64,000 bases of DNA from CAVVGZ01 sp963841845 (GCA_963841845.1 CAWJEG010000011.1:1-64000), one strand, 5' to 3'; positions 47,550 to 56,497 are shown, counted from the first letter of the stretch. The notes: generated from the letters alone by a model not told the origin. Numbers and translations: made by a program.

Positions 47550-47783
47550 AAGAAAAAGGGGGATTGGTCGCATATCAATCCACACCACAACGATATCCCT
47601 TTATCTAAACCACACCAGGAGCGTTTCCCCAATGTTGTGAGAGCCTGGAAAGATCAAGCGATCAGGTCTCTGTCGTCACTCAAAGAAAACGGTCGTTCTC
47701 TTCGTCAGCCGTCCATCACTGAAAGCCAACCAGCGCTAAAACTCGTTCTGTCTCTGTATCAGGGTGAAGGGGTGCCGAGTTAA
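47550..47783 (+). pseudogene. Protein fragment without start codon
   Basis: An open frame of 77 codons between in-frame stops, ending at TAA 47781-47783. It reads WSHINPHHNDIPLSKPHQER, then RAWKDQAIRSLSSLKENGRS and SITESQPALKLVLSLYQGEG. It has the composition of a real protein but lacks a start codon and ribosome site. It may be part of a lost transposase or other gene; no family is assigned. The flanking 47379-47549 and 47784-47957 hold nothing recognised. Confidence 0.3.
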
Positions 47784-47957
47784 GACACCGGATGAACAAT
47801 TGTTGAGAACGCATACTCATCTAATTCCAGGCAAATAAGTAAAAATCGTTAATATGCTGGATTAATCACATGGCGTGTACCGCCTGCGGAGTTCCAGGGG
47901 GCTGTACGAGAATCTCCAGCAGTGAGATATGCTGCTTGGGACCGATGGCTTTTTGGT

Positions 47958-47991
47958 AAAAAAATTCCTGGCAGGATTCTGCCAGGAATTT
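47958..47991 (-). terminator. Terminator of the cold-shock gene
   Basis: Arms 47962-47974 and 47979-47991 form a perfect 13-bp stem with loop GATT. On the minus strand the stem runs into a tract of seven T. It lies 23 bp after the csp stop codon. Confidence 0.88.
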
Positions 47992-48013
47992 ATCATGTCA
48001 TTCTTAGGAATGA

Positions 48014-48223
48014 TTAGGCCGGGACTACATCGCTGGCCTGGGGGCCTTTCTGGCCTTCCACAACGGTGAACTCAACACGCTGGCCTTCTTCAAGATTCTT
48101 GAATCCATCACCCTTAATTGCTGAATAATGAACAAAGACATCCGCACCATTATCGCGCTGAATAAAACCATAACCTTTACTTCCATTGAACCATTTTACC
48201 GTACCGATGATACGCTCAGACAT
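48014..48223 (-). CDS. Cold shock protein, CspA family
   Basis: 69 aa, full length and intact. The RNP1 motif KGYGFIQ and RNP2 motif DVFVHYSAI are both present, starting from GTVKWFNGS. It binds single-stranded RNA and DNA and melts mRNA structure. AGGAGG precedes ATG 48223. The leader of about 80 nt up to the carD terminator may carry cold-responsive structure. Its own terminator follows. Confidence 0.96.
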   Translation of the reverse strand: MSERIIGTVKWFNGSKGYGFIQRDNGADVFVHYSAIKGDGFKNLEEGQRVEFTVVEGQKGPQASDVVPA

Positions 48224-48304
48224 TTAATTTGCCTCCTTCTGGCAATTACTACAAAAAAAGAATTAATCTTCGGGTACTTCAGTCGTTTCATCGGAACGAG
48301 CGTT

Positions 48305-48331
48305 AAAAAAAACCCGTGGGGTGTACCCACG
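48305..48331 (-). terminator. Terminator downstream of carD
   Basis: On the minus strand CGTGGG (48331-48326 complement) pairs with CCCACG around a 5-nt loop and is followed by GG and T8. It separates carD from csp. Confidence 0.75.
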
Positions 48332-48451
48332 AGCTACTGTCAACACTTCCAACGTAAACTTACTGGTAACCTACAACTACATTCTATACCCATTCTAAAT
48401 TTCTGTCAAGGATAAATGAACGGCAAATTCATGAACAACGATGACCAATTG

Positions 48452-48946
48452 TTATGTATTTTCAAGCAGCCGGGTCAATTCCTGTTCTGCTTCGTCCATT
48501 GGTACTGCCAAAACCAGGCACCACTCCTCCAACAATAAATTCCTGGTTTGCTCTAAAAAAGCCCGGTCATTTTCAGTCATCTTTCCATTGCGCTTGTGAT
48601 AGGTGAGATCACGCACTACCTGGCTTAATGATTCAAGGGTACCAGCCCGCATGCGCTGGCGGACGATCTTCTTACGTTCCATTATATCGTTGGATAGCGG
48701 TTCACCGGGAGCAGCCAGAATTTTAAAAACATTTTCAAAATCCTCAGGCCGTGTAAGCGGGCGGATGCAGCTTTCTCCGTTGTCTTCTTCCGGTACCCAT
48801 AGGGTCAGGTCGCCAACCTTGACAACGTAACATAGAATGGTTTTCCCATTTATTTCCTTCGCATCCATTTGGATGATTTCCCCTGGCCCGTAAGACCAAT
48901 GAATAACCTTGTCACCGACATGGAAGGCAGGCTGAAAATTTTCCAT
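48452..48946 (-). CDS. CarD-like transcriptional regulator
   Basis: 164 aa. The N-terminal Tudor-like RNA-polymerase interaction domain is recognised from FHVGDKVIHWSYGPGEIIQM and LTLWVPEEDNGE. The C-terminal half is helical with RMRAGTLESLSQVVRDL, matching the DNA-binding domain of CarD/CdnL. These proteins bind the polymerase beta subunit and stabilise open complexes at rRNA and other promoters. ATG 48946 is preferred, though TTG 48952 is closer to GGTGG. Single gene with a terminator at 48305. Confidence 0.92.
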   Translation of the reverse strand: MENFQPAFHVGDKVIHWSYGPGEIIQMDAKEINGKTILCYVVKVGDLTLWVPEEDNGESCIRPLTRPEDFENVFKILAAPGEPLSNDIMERKKIVRQRMRAGTLESLSQVVRDLTYHKRNGKMTENDRAFLEQTRNLLLEEWCLVLAVPMDEAEQELTRLLENT

Positions 48947-49180
48947 TATCAATTTGCCACCTTTCTTGATCTACCAGCAGCCCGGGGAATTGAAGAGTGG
49001 GTTCATTTTCTTTAGCTTGCTGACTTATAACCCAATTAAAAAGAAGCCATTCAGGAATATGTACACAATAACAACGTACTCCCATGATTGGGTACAAAGA
49101 TAATTACTTAGGCCTGGCCGGCAGCTTAGGTGCCAGCTAGGCTTGCAAACAAATATTTGGTCGCTAAAACAATTTAAACT

Positions 49181-49402
49181 TTACAGTTTTTTATTGATCT
49201 CTGCCAGAACTGTTTCTACCTTATCCTTCGTAATCCCATATTGGGCAGCCTGAGGCATGGCTAGGACCATGTTTAAAGACATACCTTTCGCCATGGCCAG
49301 CATCGGATTGGCGGAAACTCCCGGAATATACTGCTCCAATACTGCCTTTGCCTGAGGGTCATCAATTATTTGACCAAGGGTGCTATCGAGTGTGAATGCC
49401 AT
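49181..49402 (-). CDS. Small helical-domain protein
   Basis: 73 aa, starting at ATG 49402 with an AGGAGG site. The sequence LGQIIDDPQAKAVLEQYIPG followed by NPMLAMAKGMSLNMVLAMP is a pattern seen as a small C-terminal helical module in various bacterial enzymes and also as free proteins. Its function is not known to me. No membrane helix or metal motif. Confidence 0.7.
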   Translation of the reverse strand: MAFTLDSTLGQIIDDPQAKAVLEQYIPGVSANPMLAMAKGMSLNMVLAMPQAAQYGITKDKVETVLAEINKKL

Positions 49403-49469
49403 GCAAATCCTCCTAGAGAAATTTTACAATTATTAACAGGAATTATTTTTCATCCTTATTTAAATTGTA

Positions 49470-49739
49470 TCATGCTTGGAAATATATATTTCCGGATTCG
49501 GTTGATTTTTGGGAAGAATTTCTAATAATTTGGAAATCGGATGCTGCAGGATTATTCTCATCACTCCCCAGGACAATGGGACACGCAAATTGAAAATGAT
49601 AAGACTTTTTCGGATTCCAATAATAATAAATTGCTAAAAAAGGGACGATTTCCAACAAGGAGATCCAGCCTATCACGTCCCTTACTGATGGAAAACGTCT
49701 TCCATCCATAAAGACTGGACCAACATCACTTGCCAGCAA
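49470..49739 (-). CDS. Doubtful ORF, one possible membrane segment
   Basis: 89 aa with a central hydrophobic segment (IGWISLLEIVPFLAIYYYW). No clear ribosome site and no family. It could be a chance frame in AT-rich DNA. Confidence 0.25.
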   Translation of the reverse strand: MLASDVGPVFMDGRRFPSVRDVIGWISLLEIVPFLAIYYYWNPKKSYHFQFACPIVLGSDENNPAASDFQIIRNSSQKSTESGNIYFQA

Positions 49740-50200
49740 AATGCGTCATTCAGCTTGATCTGGTTCTTAAGAAACTAGGCTTAACGTTCGGATCAAAATC
49801 TCCAAACCTTTTCCAAACCAGACCGAATATTGATCAGTGCCGTACTTGACCCTCAATTCAAGTATTGTAAAGAGGCATAATTTATGACTCCTTGTATCCT
49901 GCTGATGTATTTTTATTATCGGGTGCGGATTTTATAGTGAGCTAATAATTTCGCGGCCAAATTTGACAAAGCGCTGCGGCTGGACTTGTATACGAACTCG
50001 ATCGCACAGGTAATCTTGATGAAATAGTTACTACATGATTTACTTCAGAGCTCCTCGTACCAGGTTAGAATATTGCCAGTGCATTTTTGGCAATTAACCA
50101 TTTCTGCCGAGGAACCTTGCTGTTTGAAAAATGGGAATCAATTTGCCGGATCATCCCTGGTTGTTTTTCCTTCGCTTTTATGGCAAACAACAGTTAATAT
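49740..50200. other. Intergenic region, no gene seen
   Basis: 461 bp. Short frames exist on both strands, but none looks conserved. It borders a degenerate iron-sulfur remnant. Confidence 0.4.
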
Positions 50201-50425
50201 TCACATCCAATCATATACGACCGATCCGTCTATGCCCACTTGTTCAAAATTAAACTGGAGATCAGGGCACACCAATGCAATCTCGCGACAATTGAGACAG
50301 TCTCACGGTTTGGCTATGTGAGGACACAAGGTGCAAACGTATGAGAAAGCAATCCCGTTTACATATACGTGCTGACGATTTAATATTCCTCTGCAAACCC
50401 GTTGAACACATGCACCCTCTGGAGT
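50201..50425 (-). pseudogene. Degenerate 4Fe-4S ferredoxin-like remnant
   Basis: One minus-strand frame reads GIAFSYVCTLCPHIAKP, a TGA at 50303-50305, then DCLNCREIALVCPDLQFNF and GSVVYDWM before a second TGA. CLNCREIALVCP fits the cluster motif CxxCxxCxxxCP with Ile in place of the third Cys. There is no start codon or ribosome site. It is most likely a decayed ferredoxin or oxidoreductase subunit. The TGA is treated as a lesion; selenocysteine is not supported because the flanks are also degenerate. Confidence 0.4.
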
Positions 50426-50503
50426 AGGGGATTGGTAAGTCGTCTATCAATCACCGCTTGTAAATTTATTGCCTTACCCCCTACAAGCCATAATGCACCT
50501 GTT

Positions 50504-51163
50504 TTAAATATATCGAGCAGATAGTAGATAATGTCTCACATTAATGTTTGCACGTAACGTGCGGACATTTTCCGAAATATCGTGATTTTTAAAAATCGCA
50601 CGGCCTATTACCACTTCATCTGCTCCCGCTGCAATTACCTCCGCAATATTTCCAGAATTTATATCGCCGTCCATCACCCACTTGATTCCAGGGTGAGTTT
50701 GTTCCTGTTTACCTTTCCGCATCTTGTCAAGGGTTTCTGGTAAGAAGGGGCAATCATAACCTTCTGGCTCGGTGCTTAAGAGGACAATAAATGATAGATA
50801 CGGAACAAGATAATCCAAATTGGGTATGGGCGTGGCAGGGTTAAATGCGAGCCCTGCTTGAAGCCCGAGTGATGTGATCTGGCGTAGAACCCGGCGTGGA
50901 TAAGGGCAGGCTTCATAGTGTACAGAGATACTGTTTACACCCCATCTCGCCAGATCTGAAAGCAGCCACTCAGGATTGACCATCATCAAGTGCACATCAA
51001 AAGGTAACCTGGTCATTGGCCGAAGTTCTTGGATGATTTTCGTGCCCAATGTCATAAGCGGAACAAAAGAACCATCCTCAACATCAAAATGGATGGAATC
51101 CACCCCGGCAGATTCGAGTTCGACAAGAGTATCTCCCAATTGGTGAAAAGGAGCAGATGCCAT
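50504..51163 (-). CDS. Ribulose-phosphate 3-epimerase family protein (SgcE-like)
   Basis: 219 aa TIM-barrel epimerase. Visible family motifs are DSIHFDVEDGSFVPLMTLG (metal-binding His and Asp), FDVHLMMVNPEW, ISVHYEA, KWVMDGDINSGNI with the second catalytic Asp, and GADEVVIGRAIF. These fit Rpe, AlsE and SgcE. The usual N-terminus (ISSSMASAP) is present just upstream in the same frame without a start codon; one extra C in the CCC near 51180 would give a TTG start after GGGAAG. It would interconvert pentulose or hexulose phosphates. Last gene of the Sgc-like operon. Confidence 0.85.
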   Translation of the reverse strand: MASAPFHQLGDTLVELESAGVDSIHFDVEDGSFVPLMTLGTKIIQELRPMTRLPFDVHLMMVNPEWLLSDLARWGVNSISVHYEACPYPRRVLRQITSLGLQAGLAFNPATPIPNLDYLVPYLSFIVLLSTEPEGYDCPFLPETLDKMRKGKQEQTHPGIKWVMDGDINSGNIAEVIAAGADEVVIGRAIFKNHDISENVRTLRANINVRHYLLSARYI

Positions 51164-51260
51164 TGAGGATGATATACGGGATTCAAATTACTTCCCACGG
51201 AATTCTTTTACTTTATTCATAAGCGCTTTTACCCGGTCGGTTTCTATAGAATTCCAGGTA

Positions 51261-51999
51261 TTATTGCTCTTTCTTGAATGCAGTGCCAATTATTGCTCCG
51301 TCCGCTACTGACAATTGCGCTTCCACGTTTTCCTGCCTCACACCTGTATTAGCGAATATTGGAGTATCGGGTACCGCATCCTTTACCAACTTCAATGTCT
51401 GAGCCGATGTTTCTGAACCGGCTGTAAGACCGGAAACACACAAAGCATCTGGACGGGCATTGAAAACTGTTGAAGCGGCAATATCAGCAATATTACGATT
51501 TCCAAGATATGCAGCAGCTTCAGGTACGATATTAAAAAATAATCGAACATGCTTGGCACCAATGGCATGCTGGTGGCGGACGACCTCGCCGGCATTTGTG
51601 TTCCAAAGACCAAAATCCGACCCATATACACCGGTGAAAATCTCGCGTACGAATTGCGCACCAGTGGCCATTGCTAAATCGATTGAAGCAGCGGGATCCC
51701 AAAGCACATTGACACCATACGGAATTTTGATATCTCGCTTGAGTTCCGCAATGATTGCTGCCATACAGATGGTAGTAATCGGCTCAATTTTGGTAAGGTA
51801 AGGCAGGCTGAATTCATTGGAGATAAGAACGCCATCCACACCACCTTCTTGTAAGGCTAATAGATCAAGGCGAGCTTGCTCGTAAATCCAGGTCCATGCC
51901 CTTCTGCTGATCATAACCGGGATCACCAGGAAATGCGTGGAGATGACACATTCCGATAATTGGCTTGTTCACCTTAAATAAGGTATTTAACCAACTCAT
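51261..51999 (-). pseudogene. BtpA/SgcQ family protein, frameshifted
   Basis: About 245 aa TIM-barrel-like protein. The N-terminal part (ATG 51999, AGAGG upstream) reads NKPIIGMCHLHAFPGDPGYD. The main part reads LLALQEGGVDGVLISNEFS, IPYGVNVLWDPAASIDLAMA and ALCVSGLTAGSET. The frames join near 51896 if one G is removed from GGG, giving QQKAWTWIYEQARLDL. BtpA was first linked to photosystem I assembly; SgcQ is its homologue in enterobacterial sgc clusters. Both have unknown chemistry. Sits between sgcX-like and sgcE-like genes. Confidence 0.85.
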
Positions 52000-52025
52000 T
52001 TTTAACCTCTTCTTTGATAAAAGTA

Positions 52026-53123
52026 TTACCCGCGGGTTAAGTCTATCTGGGGTGTAATAGTTCGAGCAACAGCTGTAACCAATCGCATCGTTTCTGCAAT
52101 ATCTGTTTCGTGGCACATCTGAATGGGTGCGTGGCTATAACGATGTGGGATGGATATAGCCGCAATCACATAACCCTTATCGTCTAAGTACAACTGGAAA
52201 GCTGGATCTGTAATCACTCCCACAATTACTTCACGTTGTAATGAAATATTTTCCGTTCGTGCTGTCAATTCGATAAAACGACGAAATTTAGGTGAGGAAA
52301 ATAATCCACCCAAAGTACCTCGCCCGTGAAAATCCATCATTTTGATCGCAGGACCTCGGCGTAAAGCAACGGGCTGTAGTGGATCATCAATTGGCGTGTC
52401 CGTCGCAAGGGTGATATCCAAGGAAAGAATCGCATTTGGTTTCGTGGCGGTTACAGTAGGCAGAGACCCTCTAATACTGAATTCCTCCAATACTGTAAAT
52501 GAGAAGACCATTGTGCATGGAGGACGTTTCTTTGAAAACTCTTGCAGGGCTTGGAGTAATATGAAAACGCTGACACGGTTATCGAGTGCTTTGGAGCAAA
52601 TCATCCCGTCTCCAAAGCGATGATAATTTGGGTGATATGTCAACGGATCGCCTACCTGGATTCCTGCTTTTAAACACTTCTTCGCGGCTGGTAAACCCGA
52701 TATCCAAGAACATTTCGTGGATATTGGGCACCTTGTATTTTTCATCTGCCCCGGTGATATGATGAGATTTTGCACCAACATAGGCTGGAATTAGTTGACC
52801 GTCATCCGTCATTAGATCCAGGCGCTGACCCAGAAGCGTTTTCTCAGGCACACCTCCAATACGTTCAATCAGCAGGTAACCGTCGTTGGTAATATTTCGA
52901 ACAATGACTACCAATTTCATCCATATGAGCCTGGAGCATCAATCTAAAATCCGGGTAAGTAGCGCCTTTGAGAATCCCTACCACATTACCTAAATTATCC
53001 ACATATACTTCATCAACCAAAGGCTTGATGGTATCACGAATAAACGCCGTTATAGAATCCTCTCGCCCGGAGACAGCGTGAATTGCACACAACTCTTCCA
53101 GCAATTTCCATTCGTGGTTCCAT
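52026..53123 (-). pseudogene. M42 family metallopeptidase (SgcX-like), frameshifted
   Basis: About 364 aa. The metal ligands of M42 aminopeptidases are present: LQAHMDEIG, KALDNRVSVF, FTVLEEFSIRGS with the Glu-Glu pair, SLDITLATDTP and a C-terminal HRYSHAPIQM. Three breaks are needed: in AAA near 53106, near 52913 and in TTT near 52700. ATG 53123 follows AAGGAG (complement of 53129-53134). SgcX in Escherichia coli is annotated as a putative endoglucanase of this same family; the real substrate is likely an N-terminal residue or sugar-linked peptide. A 15-bp stem-loop separates it from the IIC gene. Confidence 0.85.
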
Positions 53124-53192
53124 ATATGCTCCTTAAATAAAGGCTTTAAGAATGGTTAGCATTGGTTATTTATTGACAAGGAATAATACCAT

Positions 53193-53225
53193 CCAGAGAA
53201 GGGATTGTTACAATCCCTTCTCTGG
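53193..53225 (-). promoter_or_regulatory. Intercistronic 15-bp stem-loop
   Basis: CCAGAGAAGGGATTG at 53193-53207 pairs perfectly with CAATCCCTTCTCTGG at 53211-53225, with a 3-nt loop. No T-run follows on the minus strand. It probably stabilises the upstream IIC message or tunes readthrough into the M42 gene. Confidence 0.65.
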
Positions 53226-53245
53226 AATGAAATCAAATTAATATC

Positions 53246-54532
53246 CTAATAACCACCTGGGGGAATTCCATAGATGAGTTGCCCAATCGTGGTAAGTACC
53301 CAGGCTATCCAGTTTCCACCGGATAAGCCAGTAATTTGGACTGCACCTTCTGGGAATGCAAACCCAATATTGCTGGCAACCTGAGTGAATAGCGGGGAAA
53401 ATGCACTTGAAATGTAGAGGACCACGATCATGATTATGGTACCATAGAGGATCGAGCGGAACAGGTTTCCGCGGGTCAACGGAGGCACCATCGCTACAAA
53501 GAAAGCCGTGGCCGCAAGATCGGCAGCCGGCAGAGTAGTGTTGCCAGGTAGAATTGCTGCCAGTATCAGTGTAATCGGTATGAGGATTATCCCGGCTGTG
53601 ATTGTGATAGGATGACCAATCAGGATGGCAGAATCCAGGCCGATGTAAAACTCGCGACCGGAAAAGCGCTTCTGCATGAATTCTCGGGCGGATTCTGATA
53701 ATGGGGTTAATCCTTCCATGAAGATCGCAATGATGCGGGGGATCAATACCATCACAGCAGCCATCTGAACTGCAACCATCAATACTTTGGTGACATCAAG
53801 GCCAAATCCCAGGATCCCAAAGAGCAGCCCAAGCATGAAGCCCATGAGGATAGGTTGACCAAACACACCCAGCTTATTCTGGAGGGTTTCATCATCCCAA
53901 CGGATGTCACGTACACCCGGGATCTTATCTACAACCCAATTCAACCCCAAAATAATCGGTACACTGGTGATTGCCCAGCCTTGCGGGATAGATATACCTG
54001 GGATCCTGAAAAATTCTTGAACTCGCTTGGCAGTCAGGTCAGCCAGCAGCAGGGCAAGAATTGCATGAATGGACGCCCCGACAAGTCCCCAGAGTATATT
54101 CCCTCCCGTCACAAGGTAAACCAGAGAGCCTGTGAATGCGAAGTGCCAGAAATTCCAGATATCCACATTCAACGTCTTGGTCCATTTTAACAATAGGAAG
54201 ATGATATTTATTGCAAATGCCAAGGGTATGATCAACGCACCGACAGTTGTTCCAAAAGCGATTGCTGCCGCTACTCCCCAACCCACATCCAGTGAAATGA
54301 GGTTCAACCCGGTGCGAGCAACCAGTGCTTCAGTGGCAGGACCAAGGGCTGTAAACAACAAGCCAATAACAAGACTTAAACCAATGAACCCAACTCCAAC
54401 CGTCAGTGCAGCAATTAATGCGCGCGTGAACTTCATCCCAAGGACCATACCAAGGATAAAAATTACTATTGGTAACATAACTGGTGCCCCAAGACCGGTT
54501 AGAAAATTACCGATTACCTGAATCGTTTCCAT
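53246..54532 (-). CDS. PTS galactitol-type transporter subunit IIC (SgcC-like)
   Basis: 428 aa, intact, about ten to twelve hydrophobic helices. It matches the EIIC-Gat family: IGNFLTGLGAPVMLPIVIFILG near the N-terminus, LGLNWVVDKIPGVRDIRWDDETLQNKLGV (about residues 193-222) and IGLDSAILIGHPITI. It would carry a sugar or polyol across the membrane while IIB phosphorylates it. It follows the IIB gene by 43 bp. A PTS permease is unusual in this phylum, and no EI or HPr gene is in the window. Confidence 0.93.
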   Translation of the reverse strand: METIQVIGNFLTGLGAPVMLPIVIFILGMVLGMKFTRALIAALTVGVGFIGLSLVIGLLFTALGPATEALVARTGLNLISLDVGWGVAAAIAFGTTVGALIIPLAFAINIIFLLLKWTKTLNVDIWNFWHFAFTGSLVYLVTGGNILWGLVGASIHAILALLLADLTAKRVQEFFRIPGISIPQGWAITSVPIILGLNWVVDKIPGVRDIRWDDETLQNKLGVFGQPILMGFMLGLLFGILGFGLDVTKVLMVAVQMAAVMVLIPRIIAIFMEGLTPLSESAREFMQKRFSGREFYIGLDSAILIGHPITITAGIILIPITLILAAILPGNTTLPAADLAATAFFVAMVPPLTRGNLFRSILYGTIIMIVVLYISSAFSPLFTQVASNIGFAFPEGAVQITGLSGGNWIAWVLTTIGQLIYGIPPGGY

Positions 54533-54575
54533 GTTTTTCTCCTTTTTTATTTTTAATAAATTATCTGGTTGATTG

Positions 54576-54893
54576 CTACTCCTGTAACAGGGATACTATT
54601 TTATCGATCACCTCCTTTACGCCAATGCCGGTTAAAAATGGTAGACCGTCCACAACCGGAATATTAATATCAAATGGCACCTGAGCAGTCGAGATAATTA
54701 TGTCTGCGTCTGGGGCAAGCATCGGCACTTCGACCACCCGGCATTGAATTGTATGAATCTTTAACCCACGCTCAGTGAGAAGTTCTTTTACTTTCATTGA
54801 AACAACCGTGGAAGTGGCTATTGCCGTTCCACATGACACAACAACTTTATATATCCTTCCGGACGATACACTTCTTTGCGGATTATTGGTCAT
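54576..54893 (-). CDS. PTS galactitol-type subunit IIB (SgcB-like)
   Basis: 105 aa from ATG 54893. The phospho-accepting Cys lies in YKVVVSCGTAIATSTVV, the P-loop-like active site of EIIB-Gat/lactose-type proteins. PDADIIISTAQVPF and GIGVKEVIDKIVSLL complete the fold. It passes phosphate from an EIIA to the sugar bound by IIC. The start overlaps the upstream gene by 11 bp, so the two are translationally coupled. Confidence 0.92.
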   Translation of the reverse strand: MTNNPQRSVSSGRIYKVVVSCGTAIATSTVVSMKVKELLTERGLKIHTIQCRVVEVPMLAPDADIIISTAQVPFDINIPVVDGLPFLTGIGVKEVIDKIVSLLQE

Positions 54894-55404
54894 GGCTGAA
54901 TACCTGACGAAAAGTTGTTTCGAACATCCAGATATCATATTCATAAACATCATCAAAAGGAGGGGGAACTACGGCAAGGATGGTGAATTTTTTTGATGCT
55001 ATCTGCGGCTCAAACAAGGTCGCAACGTTTCCTGAATTGCCAAATTGAGAATGGACAACGATGACTTCAATATTCTCAATATCCTTTAGTTTCTCAAGTA
55101 TATTTTCTGTATCTGTGGTTATTGATGCTGGTTCGCAAATTGCAATGACATGTTTATTTGCTGAAACCGCCATCACATCCACTTGGATGGTGTCTTCTCC
55201 TAATTGAAATTCTGGATAGACAAAAATATTTTGCTCGCCTTGCTTTAGCAAGCTCCGGGTTATATAAAAACGCAAGATGTGCCGTTTGTGGGCATCTTCA
55301 CTGGGAGGTTTTGGTATTACGGAACGAAACATGACGTATGATTCGGTATCACGAGGTTTAATTTTGCGCTGGATATTTGCGTTAGGATCAAAATTGACTT
55401 GCAT
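54883..55404 (-). CDS. Unknown protein in the Sgc-like operon
   Basis: 173 aa. It occupies the place before IIB. It has no EIIA signature: no conserved phospho-His segment is visible. The middle part reads NIFVYPEFQLGEDTIQVDVM then NKHVIAICE, a strand pattern with spaced Glu, Asp and Glu like the core of a PD-(D/E)XK fold but without the Lys. Later come IEVIVVHSQFGNSGNVATLF and a strand LAVVPPPF, which recall a Rossmann-like half. I cannot assign a function. It overlaps the IIB gene by 11 bp and so is almost certainly part of the operon. Confidence 0.75.
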   Translation of the reverse strand: MQVNFDPNANIQRKIKPRDTESYVMFRSVIPKPPSEDAHKRHILRFYITRSLLKQGEQNIFVYPEFQLGEDTIQVDVMAVSANKHVIAICEPASITTDTENILEKLKDIENIEVIVVHSQFGNSGNVATLFEPQIASKKFTILAVVPPPFDDVYEYDIWMFETTFRQVFSHDQ

Positions 55405-55432
55405 TAGTTATCTCCGCTTAATAAATTTTCGG

Positions 55433-56218
55433 TTAAAAAACCTGGTCGGTGAGGATCACATCAACTCCAAGCCTGCGAATCTGGTCTACTATTTCAAGGG
55501 GAGCGCTCTGATCGGTAACAATCCTATCTATAGCAGTCAATGGCGCAATATTTATAAATGTTGTTACACCGAATTTCGTTCCATCTGCAACAACAATTTT
55601 TTCTCGGGCTGAACCGATGAGCTTTCTTTTTAATACGGTATCCTCAAGATTGTATTCAGTAAATCCATCTTTCAGGCTGATTCCGGCAACACCAATGAAT
55701 GCTTTGTCAACGTGCAGTTCTTCGTATACACGCGTCGAAAATTCTCCCACACAGGAAAGTTCGCGTGGACGGATAATTCCTCCCGTCAGGATGAGGCGCA
55801 CATCCACTTCCAGGGATAATGTGGTGACGATCAGATTTGCTATGGGTAGGGAAGCTGTGACAATGGTCAGATTTTGCAATCCCCTTAAACCTTTGACAAT
55901 TTCGAGAGTGGTAGTACCTACATCCAGGGCAATGCTGTCTCCATCAAGTATCATTTTAGCTGCTTGGAGGCCGATGGCTTCCTTGGCTGCTTGATTCTTT
56001 GCTGCGCGGGTATTAAGAGGGGGTTCATAACTACGTCCAAAATTTAAATGAGCTCCTCCATGTGTACGACGTAAAAGACCTTGTCGATCCAATTCGTTCA
56101 AGTCGCGCCGGGCAGTCATATCTGAGACATGAAACATCTCACAAATTTCCTGAATGGAAATGTGACCCTTTTCCTGGAGATATTCTACAATCTGCCTCTG
56201 CCGCGCAAGGACGCTCAT
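55433..56218 (-). CDS. DeoR/GlpR-family transcriptional regulator (SgcR-like)
   Basis: 261 aa. The N-terminal winged helix-turn-helix has RQIVEYLQEKGHISIQEICE and VSDMTARRDLNELDRQGLLRRTHGG (about residues 8-55). The C-terminal DeoR sensor domain has IALDVGTTTLEIVKGL and VDKAFIGVAGISLKDGFTEY, which bind a phosphorylated sugar. It is the first gene of the operon and probably represses it, acting at the GTTCG/CGAAC repeats upstream (56243-56310). Confidence 0.95.
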   Translation of the reverse strand: MSVLARQRQIVEYLQEKGHISIQEICEMFHVSDMTARRDLNELDRQGLLRRTHGGAHLNFGRSYEPPLNTRAAKNQAAKEAIGLQAAKMILDGDSIALDVGTTTLEIVKGLRGLQNLTIVTASLPIANLIVTTLSLEVDVRLILTGGIIRPRELSCVGEFSTRVYEELHVDKAFIGVAGISLKDGFTEYNLEDTVLKRKLIGSAREKIVVADGTKFGVTTFINIAPLTAIDRIVTDQSAPLEIVDQIRRLGVDVILTDQVF

Positions 56219-56242
56219 ATTAATTTTATATTAGAAAGGGGC

Positions 56243-56310
56243 GTTCGTTTATGTTTGTATAGTAAACAATTTTTGTTCGTTTTTATAGTGACGAATATCA
56301 CATTACGAAC
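56243..56310 (-). promoter_or_regulatory. Candidate DeoR/GlpR-type operator region
   Basis: GTTCGTTT occurs at 56243-56250 and again at 56275-56282, and the inverted form TTACGAAC at 56303-56310, with a partial GACGAA at 56290-56295. GlpR operators are built from GTTCG/CGAAC half-sites. The sites lie 25-92 bp before the regulator gene. The remainder of 56219-56497 shows no gene. Confidence 0.6.
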
Positions 56311-56497
56311 ATTACATACGTTGAGGGGTGTTTTTAAAGAACTGCCCTCCTCTGTAATTACGAAAAGTATTCGGATTCAAGATTGCTTCTGTCACTTCAA
56401 AAAAATCTGCTAACTCGGAATCCGTCATTTCATTGTAATAACTGCTGAACAAAGTCCTTTATGTGCATCGTCTTACCACCCCGCACGATACTGCCTA

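Noticed and set aside
47550..47783. Transposase fragment
   Set aside because: No DDE or helix-turn-helix motif and no inverted repeats; reported only as an unassigned fragment.
50303..50305. TGA as selenocysteine in a ferredoxin-like protein
   Set aside because: The frame has no start, a cluster Cys is already replaced and a second TGA follows soon; decay explains it better.
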